Assembly: GCA_018969935.1 (NCBI GenBank)
Contig: JAGWXJ010000034.1
Location: 1 to 16,115 of the forward strand
Source: Alphaproteobacteria bacterium
Lineage (GTDB): Bacteria; Pseudomonadota; Alphaproteobacteria; Micavibrionales; UBA1664
DNA length: 16,115 nucleotides
Direction: 5' to 3'
This document shows, piece after piece, positions 1 through 7,011 of this stretch (within the stretch, counting starts at the first letter, position 1; each line of letters begins with the position of its first letter). A program made the translations under genes and the position numbers. Under the pieces are notes generated by a model that ran no database searches, was not told where the DNA came from, and worked only from the letters and a program-made list of their open reading frames with translations.

Positions 1-287
1 TCGGCAAACACATCGCCATCGAGCGTGATTTCGGAGATGCGGAGTACGACCACCGAAGGCGCCTCGCCAACTTCATCACCTTCCTGTACGGCGCCTTCAA
101 CGGGCACATAGGCCTTGCCGGGGATTTGCTGGATGCGACCCATGCCCGAAAGTTCTTTTAAAATCCTCTTCAGGTCTATCTTGCGGGCGTCGCGTAAATC
201 AAATGCCCTTGCAAGGTCACGTTTTGTGACCGGTTTGCCTGCATCTACTATCGCCTTGAAAACCGTGTCGTGCGTCAGTTCAACCAT
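1..287 (-). CDS. rnr: Ribonuclease R, N-terminal fragment (3' end outside window)
   Basis: The 95 visible codons begin at an ATG whose first base is shared with the TAA stop of the acyl-CoA dehydrogenase gene. The translation starts MVELTHDTVFKAIVDAGKPV and continues with KRDLARAFDLRDARKIDLKR, then LKRILKELSGMGRIQQIPGK. This is the winged-helix N-terminal domain of alphaproteobacterial RNase R (VacB), followed by the linker that leads to the cold-shock domains. RNase R is a processive 3'-5' exoribonuclease that degrades structured RNA and takes part in rRNA and tmRNA quality control. The catalytic RNB domain lies outside the window, so its integrity cannot be judged. The one-base overlap implies translational coupling to the upstream gene. 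The family call rests on this N-terminal pattern only. Confidence 0.8.
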   Translation of the reverse strand, partial: MVELTHDTVFKAIVDAGKPVTKRDLARAFDLRDARKIDLKRILKELSGMGRIQQIPGKAYVPVEGAVQEGDEVGEAPSVVVLRISEITLDGDVFA

Positions 288-1999
288 TACAGGCTACCTT
301 GCAGCACACTTGCACCACCAACGCGGACAGTGCGCGCAAGGCCGGACGTATGCGGAAGGATATGATCACCGAAGAAGCGCGCGAGCATGATTTTCTTTTT
401 CAGGAATTCGGGCGAGAAGTCGGTCGTATTGCCATCACGCAACATATTACGCGCGCGCAAGGCCGCTTTGGCAAGCGCCATACCCGCCATAACATTCCCT
501 GCCAGACTGATATACGCGTGGCTTACGGCGCTTACGGATTCCAGATCTTCGTTTTTACCCATGGCCAGTATTGACCCCGTTGCGCCTTTGAGGGAGTCAA
601 AGGCTTCGTGCACGGTTTCGCTGATCATCGACATATCACCGCCGTGGGACGTATCAAGTTCGTGCAATAGTTCCTTTTGGCCATCCATCCAGTTTTTCAT
701 GGCGGCGCCGCCATCCTTGAGGATTTTGCGGTGGACCAGATCGGCCGCCTGAATACCGTTTGTACCTTCATAGATTGGCAGGATGCGGGCATCGCGGTAG
801 TACTGGGCCGCGCCCGTTTCCTCGATGAAACCCATGCCGCCGTGAATTTGCACGCCAAGCGATGCCACATCAACCGAGCGGTCGGTGCACCATGCTTTTA
901 CAATGGGCGTGAGCAATTCGACTTTCGGTTTATCACCGCTATCCATTGCAAACGCGGCTTCGTAAGCCAGCATGCGGCCTGCCTGCGTGTAGGCCTGCAT
1001 GGTTAGCAACATGCGTTTGACATCGGCGTGCTCGATAATCGGTTTGCCGCCTTGTACACGGTCGGCTGCGTAGGCCATGGCTTTTTGTGTTGCGCGTTCG
1101 GCTATTGCGACACCTTGCAGGCCTACCGACAGGCGCGCGTTGTTCATCATGGTGAACATGTATTTGATGCCTTCATGTTCCTTGCCGACCAAGAAGGCCG
1201 TGGCACCACCCTTGTCGCCGAACTGCATGGTGCAGGTTGGGCTGGCATGGATACCCAGCTTGTGTTCAACGGAAACGCACTTCACATCATTGCGCGAGCC
1301 ATCGGCCAGAAATTTGGGCACGATGAACAGTGATATGCCTTTGACGCCAGCAGGCGCATCAGGCAGGCGGGCCAAAACCAAGTGAATGATGTTGTCAGCG
1401 AGATCATGCTCGCCGTAGGTAATGAAAATCTTTTGCCCGAAAACCTTGTAGCCGCTGCCTGCGCGCTCGGCCTTCGCGGTGATTGCCGCCAAATCAGAGC
1501 CGGCTTGCGGTTCGGTCAGGTTCATGGTGCCTGTCCATTCGCCGCTCACGAGTTTCGGGAGGTAGGTTTGTTTTTGTTCATCGGTGCCGTGGTGGTAAAT
1601 CGCCTCGACAGCGCCCTGGTTGAGAAGCGGGCAAAGGCCAAAGGCCATGTTGGCGGCCTGCCACATCTCCTGCACCGGAAAAGCCAGAACCCACGGCAGG
1701 CCCTGCCCGCCGAAATCGGTTGAAAAGGGTACACCATTCCAGCCACCTTGGCGGTAAGCGGCATAGGCTTCCTTCCAGCCCTTGGCGGTTTTGACATCGC
1801 CGTCGTTCCACTTTGCCGTTTCCTTGTCGCCTGAATGGTTGAGCGGCGCCAAAACGCCCTCTGCTAAATTACCAGCCTCCTGCAATACCGGTTCCAGCAA
1901 CTCGGCCAAATCGTCCCTTTTGAGGGATTTCAGTGCGTCATCACCGATGACTGCACGGAGGACGAAAAGCATATCGAGGACGGGGGCGCTGTATGTCAT
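287..1999 (-). CDS. Acyl-CoA dehydrogenase (DmdC / long C-terminal-domain type)
   Basis: This 570-residue FAD flavoenzyme would oxidise acyl-CoA to trans-2-enoyl-CoA and pass electrons to ETF. I see the short N-terminal extension typical of the type (MTYSAPVLDMLFVLRAVIG), the FAD/substrate motif MNLTEPQAGSD near residues 159-169, and PIYEGTNGIQ with the likely catalytic base Glu411. An extra helical C-terminal domain brings it to about 570 residues, against about 380 for SCAD/MCAD. That architecture matches 3-methylmercaptopropionyl-CoA dehydrogenase (DmdC) and related AcdA-like enzymes, but the substrate cannot be assigned. I chose the ATG at 1999 because it follows AAAGGTTAAGG and begins the conserved N-terminus. 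The longer reading from 2077 would overlap the divergent gene and adds an unrelated tail. It is the first gene of a likely unit with rnr. Confidence 0.9.
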   Translation of the reverse strand: MTYSAPVLDMLFVLRAVIGDDALKSLKRDDLAELLEPVLQEAGNLAEGVLAPLNHSGDKETAKWNDGDVKTAKGWKEAYAAYRQGGWNGVPFSTDFGGQGLPWVLAFPVQEMWQAANMAFGLCPLLNQGAVEAIYHHGTDEQKQTYLPKLVSGEWTGTMNLTEPQAGSDLAAITAKAERAGSGYKVFGQKIFITYGEHDLADNIIHLVLARLPDAPAGVKGISLFIVPKFLADGSRNDVKCVSVEHKLGIHASPTCTMQFGDKGGATAFLVGKEHEGIKYMFTMMNNARLSVGLQGVAIAERATQKAMAYAADRVQGGKPIIEHADVKRMLLTMQAYTQAGRMLAYEAAFAMDSGDKPKVELLTPIVKAWCTDRSVDVASLGVQIHGGMGFIEETGAAQYYRDARILPIYEGTNGIQAADLVHRKILKDGGAAMKNWMDGQKELLHELDTSHGGDMSMISETVHEAFDSLKGATGSILAMGKNEDLESVSAVSHAYISLAGNVMAGMALAKAALRARNMLRDGNTTDFSPEFLKKKIMLARFFGDHILPHTSGLARTVRVGGASVLQGSL

Positions 2000-2027
2000 G
2001 GGCCTTAACCTTTGTGATTCACTTGCG

Positions 2028-2056
2028 ATTCTAGCGTTTGGCACGGGGATTGCACA
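2028..2056 (-). promoter_or_regulatory. Candidate promoter for the acyl-CoA dehydrogenase-rnr unit
   Basis: On the minus strand TAGAAT (2033-2028) is a good -10 box. At 17-bp spacing the -35 is only the weak TGTGCA (2056-2051). It lies in the 69-bp divergent gap about 30 bases upstream of the chosen start at 1999. No clear promoter is visible on the plus strand for the neighbouring gene. Confidence 0.35.
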
Positions 2057-2068
2057 GGGAATGGTACC

Positions 2069-2968
2069 ATGTTGCACAGACTAGGCACTTTACAGATTAA
2101 TAGCCCCCGCCAAAGCGGCGTAACGGCCGCCATCCAGCAGGCGAGCGCCAAAACGGGCGTGGATTTTGGCTATCTGGTGCGGCAGGCGGATATTGAAAGC
2201 AGCCTCAACCCCAATGCCAAGGCCAAAACAAGCAGCGCCACGGGGCTTTACCAGTTTATCGAGCAGACGTGGCTTCGGATGATGAAAAACCATGGCGCCG
2301 AGCACGGCTTTGACCGTTTTGCCAACGCCATCGAGCAAAAGGGCGACGGCACTTACACGGTTGCCAACCGCGGCCTTAAAAACCAGATACTGAACATGCG
2401 CCGCGACCCCAAGGCCGCATCATTGATGGCGGCCGAACTTGCGAGCGACAACCACAGCTACCTTAAACAAACGGTGGGTGGTGACGTTACGGGGACCGAC
2501 CTTTATCTTGCGCATTTTCTGGGCGCTGACGGGGCCTCCAACTTCCTCAATGCCATGAAAAAGAACCCGTGGGCGCCGGCGGCAAGCCTGTTCCCCGAGG
2601 CGGCGCGCGCAAACCGCGGCGTGTTTTACCAGAACGGTGCGCCGCTTTCATTGCAGGCTGTATACAACCGCTTTGATGCCAAGTTTGACAGCAACGAAGA
2701 GCCCGTCACGCAGACAGCATCGGCTGTACAAAGCAGCAGCGGTGATACGGAAGTTGTATTACCGCGCGCGCTTGACTGGTCACGCCCCAGCTTTAACAGC
2801 CGCCGCACCGGCCTTGAAGCCTTTGCCGCGCCGATTGTTGAAGGCAGCAGCGCCACACAGGCGCGTGTCGGCGGTTTCCTGAGCTCACCCGTTGATGTGA
2901 TGATGATTGCGCAGAAGGCGGATTTCCTGCGGTATGCGCATGACGACAATGATCGTTATAACGCCTGA
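2069..2968 (+). CDS. Lytic transglycosylase-like SLT-domain protein, no signal peptide
   Basis: This 299-residue protein carries an SLT-type lysozyme-like fold near its N-terminus. The candidate catalytic Glu43 sits in ADIESSLNPNA, and the family motif TSSATGLYQFIEQTWL spans about residues 54-69. These enzymes cleave the MurNAc-GlcNAc bond of peptidoglycan to leave 1,6-anhydro-MurNAc. The middle (DPKAASLMAAELASDN, then LAHFLGADGASNFLNAM) matches a conserved alphaproteobacterial family often annotated simply as lytic transglycosylase. The last 80 or so residues are Ser/Ala-rich, low in conservation and probably disordered. There is no signal peptide or membrane segment, so export would need another route (for example flagellar or secretion-system delivery); this is inference. 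The ATG at 2069 is 8 bases after an AGGGA ribosome-binding site. An ATG at 2061 is out of frame and soon stops. Confidence 0.75.
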   Translation: MLHRLGTLQINSPRQSGVTAAIQQASAKTGVDFGYLVRQADIESSLNPNAKAKTSSATGLYQFIEQTWLRMMKNHGAEHGFDRFANAIEQKGDGTYTVANRGLKNQILNMRRDPKAASLMAAELASDNHSYLKQTVGGDVTGTDLYLAHFLGADGASNFLNAMKKNPWAPAASLFPEAARANRGVFYQNGAPLSLQAVYNRFDAKFDSNEEPVTQTASAVQSSSGDTEVVLPRALDWSRPSFNSRRTGLEAFAAPIVEGSSATQARVGGFLSSPVDVMMIAQKADFLRYAHDDNDRYNA

Positions 2969-2985
2969 TTTGATTATTACTATGA

Positions 2986-3015
2986 ATACTGTATAAAATA
3001 ATATTTATTCAGTAT
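2986..3015. repeat. AT-rich inverted repeat downstream of the SLT-domain gene
   Basis: ATACTG-T-ATAAA, a six-base loop, then TTTAT-T-CAGTAT forms an imperfect hairpin of 6 + 5 pairs around one T-T mismatch. It starts 18 bases after the stop of the SLT gene. No U-tract follows it, so it is a poor intrinsic terminator. It could be an mRNA 3'-end stem or a protein-binding palindrome. Confidence 0.5.
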
Positions 3016-3065
3016 CCAAATCCGCAACATATCAAATAATTAAAAACAATATTAAGTAACTACTG

Positions 3066-3120
3066 GCTACTTTTTATATAAAAGTATCCATTTTTATAAC
3101 TTCATTTTTTCAGAAGTAGC
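3066..3120. repeat. Nested, mutually exclusive inverted repeats upstream of the 105-residue gene
   Basis: A perfect 7-bp inverted repeat, TACTTTT-TATAT-AAAAGTA, covers 3068-3086. The left arm is shared with a second, longer-range pair: GCTACTT at 3066-3072 and AAGTAGC at 3114-3120. The two pairings cannot form together. They lie in a strongly AT-rich 230-bp gap (2969-3198), 80-130 bases before the GTG start at 3199. No clear -35/-10 pair could be chosen among the many AT-rich candidates. Confidence 0.45.
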
Positions 3121-3198
3121 AAAATTAATCAAATTTTAAACAATCTGTTCTAATTATGGAGATGACTAGACGGTGTAACCTTTACAAAGGAGGCAACA

Positions 3199-3516
3199 GT
3201 GTCTGTCACAACCCGTACCCCCTTCCCCCGCACCCGCATGGCCATCGAGCCGATGGTGCGACAGGCAAGGGAGCTGGCGGGCAACCCAGCCAAAAAGCAA
3301 CCGACCCACTACGAGATAGAAAGAGAGCGTCTTGAACGGCTAGAGGCCGAGCGCGAGCTTTATCTCAAGCGCGAGTGGCAGGAAGCCGAAGGCCGCAAAA
3401 GGAAGCAGGAGGAAGAAGAAACCGCGCAGGAGCGCTGGATGTTCTTCGTACTCATGATGTTTCTGGTTGCGATGTTCCGCCAGAATGCGCACTACCAGCC
3501 AGATATGGCTTTTTAA
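3199..3516 (+). CDS. Small protein of unknown function: charged coiled coil plus C-terminal hydrophobic segment
   Basis: The 105-residue product starts at a GTG placed 5 bases after a textbook AAAGGAGG at 3186-3193, which is strong evidence that it is translated. I do not recognise the family. Residues 1-35 are basic and Pro-rich. Residues about 38-78 form a heptad-like, Glu/Arg/Lys-rich helix (YEIERERLERLEAERELYLK, then KRKQEEEETAQERW), probably a coiled coil. Residues about 80-93 (MFFVLMMFLVAMF) are hydrophobic and could be a short membrane anchor. The tail NAHYQPDMAF is polar. The gene is isolated between an AT-rich leader and a strong terminator, so it is a single-gene transcript. Confidence 0.7.
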   Translation: MSVTTRTPFPRTRMAIEPMVRQARELAGNPAKKQPTHYEIERERLERLEAERELYLKREWQEAEGRKRKQEEEETAQERWMFFVLMMFLVAMFRQNAHYQPDMAF

Positions 3517-3542
3517 AAAGGCAGTGCGATAAAAGAAAGACG

Positions 3543-3573
3543 AACGGGCCATAACAGGCCCGTTTTATTTTTT
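3543..3573 (+). terminator. Rho-independent terminator of the 105-residue gene (possibly bidirectional)
   Basis: AACGGGCC, loop ATAACA, GGCCCGTT, then TTATTTTTT forms an 8-bp stem with a good U-tract, 26 bases after the stop. It sits between two convergent genes. On the minus strand the stem is followed by a more broken pyrimidine tract, so it may also end rlmE transcription. Confidence 0.9.
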
Positions 3574-3575
3574 AC

Positions 3576-4235
3576 TTAGCCTTTGAAGTTTTGGGCCACG
3601 AGATAAACCTCGGAGGATTCCTGACGGCTGGATGGCGGCTTGATGTGCTTGACTGTCACAAAACGCGGCTTAATTTGCGAGAGCAAATCCCCTTCCGTAC
3701 CGCCTTGGAAAACCTTGGCAACAAAGGCGCCGCCCGGTTTCAATACTTCCGATGCGAAGAGCCATGCCATTTCCACCAACGCCATCATGCGCAGGTGGTC
3801 TGTCCGTTTGTGGCCGGTGGTGTTTGGCGATAAATCGGACAAGACCAGATCGGCGGGGCCGCCCATGATCGCTTTCAGTTTTTCCGGTGCGTCATCATCC
3901 GTGAAATCCATCTGGATGAAGTTGACGCCGGGGAGAGGCTCCATCGGGAGGATATCCAGCGCCGCCACATGTGCCGCTTTTTTGTGGCCAAGTACCTGCG
4001 ACCAGCCGCCGGGGGCGGACCCCAAATCAACAACGCGCATGCCGGGCTTGATGAGCTTCAGGCGTTCATCCATCTCCATCAGCTTGAAGGCTGCGCGGCT
4101 GCGCAGCCCTTGCTTGTTGGCTTCGTGGACGTATGGGTCGTTGATGTGGCGCGAGAGCCACTTGGCTGAAGAGGTTTTCCGCCCCTTCCCGCTTTTTACG
4201 CGCTGTGTGCGCTCGCGGCCAGTGGGGCGGCGCAT
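3576..4235 (-). CDS. rlmE: 23S rRNA (uridine-2552 2'-O)-methyltransferase
   Basis: This 219-residue SAM-dependent RrmJ/FtsJ-family enzyme methylates U2552 in the A-loop of 23S rRNA, a late step in 50S assembly. The SAM motif VVDLGSAPGGWSQVL is at residues 68-82. The K-D-K-E catalytic set is present as Lys51 (AAFKL), Asp134 (VLSDLSPN), Lys174 (VAKVFQG) and Glu209 (SSEVYLV). The basic N-terminus (about 25 residues, RRPTGRERTQRVKSGKGRK) is a usual alphaproteobacterial RNA-binding extension. The gene starts 6 bases after the nusG stop, and the TAAGGGG around that stop supplies its ribosome-binding site, so it is coupled to nusG. This position is unusual because rplK normally follows nusG. Confidence 0.95.
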   Translation of the reverse strand: MRRPTGRERTQRVKSGKGRKTSSAKWLSRHINDPYVHEANKQGLRSRAAFKLMEMDERLKLIKPGMRVVDLGSAPGGWSQVLGHKKAAHVAALDILPMEPLPGVNFIQMDFTDDDAPEKLKAIMGGPADLVLSDLSPNTTGHKRTDHLRMMALVEMAWLFASEVLKPGGAFVAKVFQGGTEGDLLSQIKPRFVTVKHIKPPSSRQESSEVYLVAQNFKG

Positions 4236-4241
4236 GGCCCC

Positions 4242-4799
4242 TTAGACCTTTTCGACCTGACCGAATTCCAGATCGACCGGCGTTGCGCGGCCGAAGATGG
4301 AAACGGAGATTTTGAGGCGGCCCTTGTCTTCATCAACCTCGTCGACAACGCCGACCATGGTTGCAAAGGCGCCTTCGTTGATGCGGACTTCCTCGCCCAC
4401 GTCGAAGGTGATGGTGCGGCGCGCGCTGCCCGTAACAGGCGCTGTGAGCTGCTGCATCAGGCGTACGGCCTCGGATTCAGAGATAGCCTGCGGCTTGTTG
4501 CCCGAACCAAGGAAGCCCGTAACCTTGGGCGTGTTCTTGATGAGGTGCCACGCGTCATCGGACATGTCCATCTTGATCATGACGTAGCCGGGATACACGT
4601 TGCGTTCGGAGGAGATGCGTTTGCCGCGCTTGATTTCCGTTACCTCTTCCTTGGGGACGAGGATGTCGTGGATGGCGGCTTCAAGGCCCTGTTTTTTTGC
4701 CTTTTCGCGGATGTCGTTCGCGACTTTCTGTTCGAAGCCGGAATAGACGTGAAGAACGTACCAGCGTGGATTGCTTGTGATTGCGCTTGCTGTGGTCAT
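4242..4799 (-). CDS. nusG: Transcription termination/antitermination factor NusG
   Basis: The protein has 185 residues. The NGN domain (from about residue 12, WYVLHVYSGFEQKVANDI) binds the RNA polymerase clamp. The KOW domain (about 132-185, ending in KISVSIFGRATPVDLEFG) contacts Rho or ribosomal protein S10. Within the KOW loop the usual Gly-Pro-Phe reads Gly-Ala-Phe (NEGAFATMVG), a mild departure. The start is fixed by AAAGGAG, which overlaps the secE stop codon 12 bases upstream, so secE and nusG are translationally coupled. Downstream comes rlmE, not rplK. Confidence 0.97.
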   Translation of the reverse strand: MTTASAITSNPRWYVLHVYSGFEQKVANDIREKAKKQGLEAAIHDILVPKEEVTEIKRGKRISSERNVYPGYVMIKMDMSDDAWHLIKNTPKVTGFLGSGNKPQAISESEAVRLMQQLTAPVTGSARRTITFDVGEEVRINEGAFATMVGVVDEVDEDKGRLKISVSIFGRATPVDLEFGQVEKV

Positions 4800-4811
4800 G
4801 TTACAGCTCCT

Positions 4812-5024
4812 TTATTGGCCAAGGATGAGTTGAAGCAGGAATGCGATAATCTGGTCAGCGAAGAACAGGAAAACCGAGCATACAAAAACCATGGCAAACA
4901 CCATGATGGTGGATACCGTTGTTTCCTTGCGGGTGGGCCATGTCACGCGTGAAATTTCCTGACGCACCTGACGCAGGAAGGTTATAGGGCCGGTTTTGGC
5001 CGGAGCAGAAGTTTCATTAGCCAT
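4812..5024 (-). CDS. secE: Preprotein translocase subunit SecE
   Basis: This is the 70-residue, single-membrane-segment form of SecE that stabilises SecY in the inner-membrane translocon. The amphipathic segment FLRQVRQEISRVTWPTRKE (about 16-34) is the conserved SecE signature. It is followed by one transmembrane helix at about 39-63. The length is normal for bacteria other than enterobacteria. The ATG follows GAAAGAGAGA. Its usual upstream neighbour tRNA-Trp is displaced by more than 4 kb here. Confidence 0.95.
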   Translation of the reverse strand: MANETSAPAKTGPITFLRQVRQEISRVTWPTRKETTVSTIMVFAMVFVCSVFLFFADQIIAFLLQLILGQ

Positions 5025-5117
5025 GAATATCTCTCTTTCAAATGTTCCCGTTACGCTGTTTCCGGCCAGAGGTTCTCGGCGCCTGTGGCGTTGGGGAGAA
5101 ACCTAAGATCGGGGGGA

Positions 5118-5153
5118 TGGCGCGTTTATAACCGCAAATGCCGGTGCGCGCCA
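5118..5153. repeat. Inverted repeat in the gap upstream of secE
   Basis: TGGCGCG at 5118-5124 pairs perfectly with CGCGCCA at 5147-5153 around a 22-base loop. It lies between the protease stop (5162) and secE. On the plus strand it is followed by GTG and T7, but no plus-strand gene ends here. On the minus strand it is followed by a C-run, so it is not a normal terminator for the protease gene. It could be a secE leader structure. Confidence 0.4.
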
Positions 5154-5161
5154 GTGTTTTT

Positions 5162-5896
5162 TTAAGGGGTATCGAGCGTACCGGAAACCAGCGAGTACGG
5201 GCGGCGCAGGCCAAACAGGCCACCTTTGGAATCGCCTTCCGCGGCATCGGGCGCATAGTCGAGATAAAAAAGCGGCTGGTAGGTGCGTACCAGCAGGCTG
5301 TCATCATGCACAACCGTGGTGAGTTTATTATCGAGGATGTAAGTCACGTTATCGACCGTGGCTGCCAGAACCGCGTGATTGTCGCCTGCGGCCTCGTCAC
5401 GCAAGACCACAACCTTGAGATCGCGGATGCCCAGCGCATACAGGGCTGCCGCCTTTACGATTGCGAAATCCTCGCAGTCGCCGCCTTCGTCCTGTAGAAA
5501 CTTCTGCGCGTCTTTCCAGACATCGGTGCCCAGCGGTTCACGTTCGTAGGCCCATACAGTGACGCCATTGCGCTTATAGGCACTGGTTGAAAAGTAATCC
5601 TGTACTGCAATCAGTTTATCGAGGGCGTGGTTATTATCGGTGCCCCAAGTGCCCTGGAGTGCATTGAGCCATAGGGCGGTTTTACCAGCGCAGCTTTCGC
5701 GCGCCATGCAAGCCTGCGATGCCATGAGCCTTTGGTGGTCGAGCAGTGCCTCGAAACTTCCGTCACGTTCAAGCCTTGCCGGAATGAGAGGGCTTCCCAG
5801 CAACGTGCGATCTTCCGATGCGGATGCCGTTGTGCCTGCAAAAAACAGGCACAGCATAATGGCCATCATGGAGATTATTTTCATAGGCGGGACCAT
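5162..5896 (-). CDS. LapG-like periplasmic transglutaminase-like cysteine proteinase (BTLCP)
   Basis: The reading frame gives 244 residues. An equally possible ATG at 5884 begins the cleaner signal peptide MKIISMMAIMLCLFFAGTTA; neither start has a strong ribosome-binding site. The Cys-His-Asp set of the BTLCP family is visible as Cys141 in EGGDCEDFA, His174 in DNHAVLA and Asp189 in YILDN. Asp140 and Glu142 flank the cysteine, as do the calcium ligands of LapG. LapG cleaves LapA-type surface adhesins at a di-alanine site under control of the c-di-GMP receptor LapD. No lapD or lapA is visible here, but a type Ve adhesin lies about 1.5 kb away. It may be co-transcribed with the nucleotidase gene upstream (53-base gap). 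The family is well supported; the substrate is not known. Confidence 0.82.
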   Translation of the reverse strand: MVPPMKIISMMAIMLCLFFAGTTASASEDRTLLGSPLIPARLERDGSFEALLDHQRLMASQACMARESCAGKTALWLNALQGTWGTDNNHALDKLIAVQDYFSTSAYKRNGVTVWAYEREPLGTDVWKDAQKFLQDEGGDCEDFAIVKAAALYALGIRDLKVVVLRDEAAGDNHAVLAATVDNVTYILDNKLTTVVHDDSLLVRTYQPLFYLDYAPDAAEGDSKGGLFGLRRPYSLVSGTLDTP

Positions 5897-5949
5897 AGCA
5901 CCCGATTTCTGAAAATGGCCATATCTTTATGGTAAAATTGTTATGTATA

Positions 5950-7011
5950 TTATTCGGGCTCGGGGGCCGACATCACAACGTGGCCTGCAAACATCTTCGC
6001 GGCTTCGGCTGCCTTGATGTTCTTTTCGCCGTCATCGAAGAAGATGGAGCCCAAGGGCGCTTCCTCGCGCATGATTTCAAGGATGGGCTGTTTGGATGCG
6101 CCGCTTCGGAAATGGACCTCGCCATTCGGCTCAAGCCCCCAATGTGCCAGCTGGTTTAGCGCCCTGAAGGATGCAAGGCCACCGCGTGCTGTAACAATAG
6201 ACACCCTATAGGGTTCGAGGCCCATGGGTGCGCGGCGGTTGAGGCCAATCTGTTTTTGATAGAGATGGAAGAACGGGCCTTCTTCCATCGGGGTATGTTG
6301 CATTGCTGCTTCGGCCTTCTGGTAGGCATCAAGGCCGTTTTCGATGAAGAAGTCTTCTGATTCAGGGCCTACGAGCACCTTGTCGTAGTCATAGACATAG
6401 ACAAGCTTGTTTTTAACCGCCCTGAAATCGCGCCTAGCCTTGGAACCTGCAGCAATGGCCGGTGCCATATCGTTTGCGGCGCGCGGCTGGAGTGACGATA
6501 CGTTTCTTTTGGCCATGGCTTCGAGCACAGCATCGACATCCACTTCCTTTGCCTTGTGCTTGAAAAGTGCCGCGGGGGTACCGGCATCGTTGGTTTCTTT
6601 TACATCACGCTCGTTTGTCGAGAGGAAGAAATCAACACCATAGGCTTCCATGTATTTGGCGAGGCTGGTGCCGTTTGTGAAGAACAGGCACTCGGGGATG
6701 ACGTTATGCTTGTAGAATGTGCGCATGGCGCGCAGGGCCGTAAGCGCGCTGTTGCGCGAACACACGACAAGTTCGTGGTGCGGGTATTCGAGGAAGCTTT
6801 GCACAAATTCGAAGCCGGGGCCGCAATCGAGCGGTTCATCGATGCGCTCCATCATGTAGGCCCTGTAGGCTTCCTCGCCGCGCGCGCGGCCATGTTCGGC
6901 CGTGACCTTGCGGAACACCGCATCGGCCTCCGACATATCGAAGATGATGCTGGTGCCGATGCCCATGGTCAGGCATTCGTCGTGAAGCAGTTCAATGTTA
7001 TCTTTTCCCAT
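5950..7011 (-). CDS. Cytosolic 5'-nucleotidase I-like HAD phosphatase
   Basis: This 353-residue soluble protein resembles the cN-I (NT5C1A-like) 5'-nucleotidase family from end to end. The N-terminal part matches in GIGTSIIFDMSEADAVFRKV, in DEPLDCGPGFEFV and in VCSRNSALTALRAM. HAD motif I reads YDYDKVL (Asp208 nucleophile, Asp210 acid/base), motif II is VTARGG (Thr274), motif III is ASKQPI (Lys307) and motif IV is IFFDDGEKN (Asp326, Asp327). These enzymes hydrolyse nucleoside 5'-monophosphates, AMP in the animal member. The true substrate in bacteria is uncertain. The ATG follows AAAAGGGAA. It lies head-to-head with the adhesin gene and 53 bases upstream of the LapG-like gene. Confidence 0.72.
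   Translation of the reverse strand: MGKDNIELLHDECLTMGIGTSIIFDMSEADAVFRKVTAEHGRARGEEAYRAYMMERIDEPLDCGPGFEFVQSFLEYPHHELVVCSRNSALTALRAMRTFYKHNVIPECLFFTNGTSLAKYMEAYGVDFFLSTNERDVKETNDAGTPAALFKHKAKEVDVDAVLEAMAKRNVSSLQPRAANDMAPAIAAGSKARRDFRAVKNKLVYVYDYDKVLVGPESEDFFIENGLDAYQKAEAAMQHTPMEEGPFFHLYQKQIGLNRRAPMGLEPYRVSIVTARGGLASFRALNQLAHWGLEPNGEVHFRSGASKQPILEIMREEAPLGSIFFDDGEKNIKAAEAAKMFAGHVVMSAPEPE

Noticed and set aside
2000..2077. An N-terminal extension of the acyl-CoA dehydrogenase to 2077
   Set aside because: It would overlap the start of the divergent gene and add residues absent from the family, while the ATG at 1999 has a ribosome-binding site.
5118..5161. A terminator for a plus-strand transcript before the protease gene
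   Set aside because: The hairpin plus T-run has the right shape, but no plus-strand gene lies upstream that it could end, so it is listed only as an inverted repeat.
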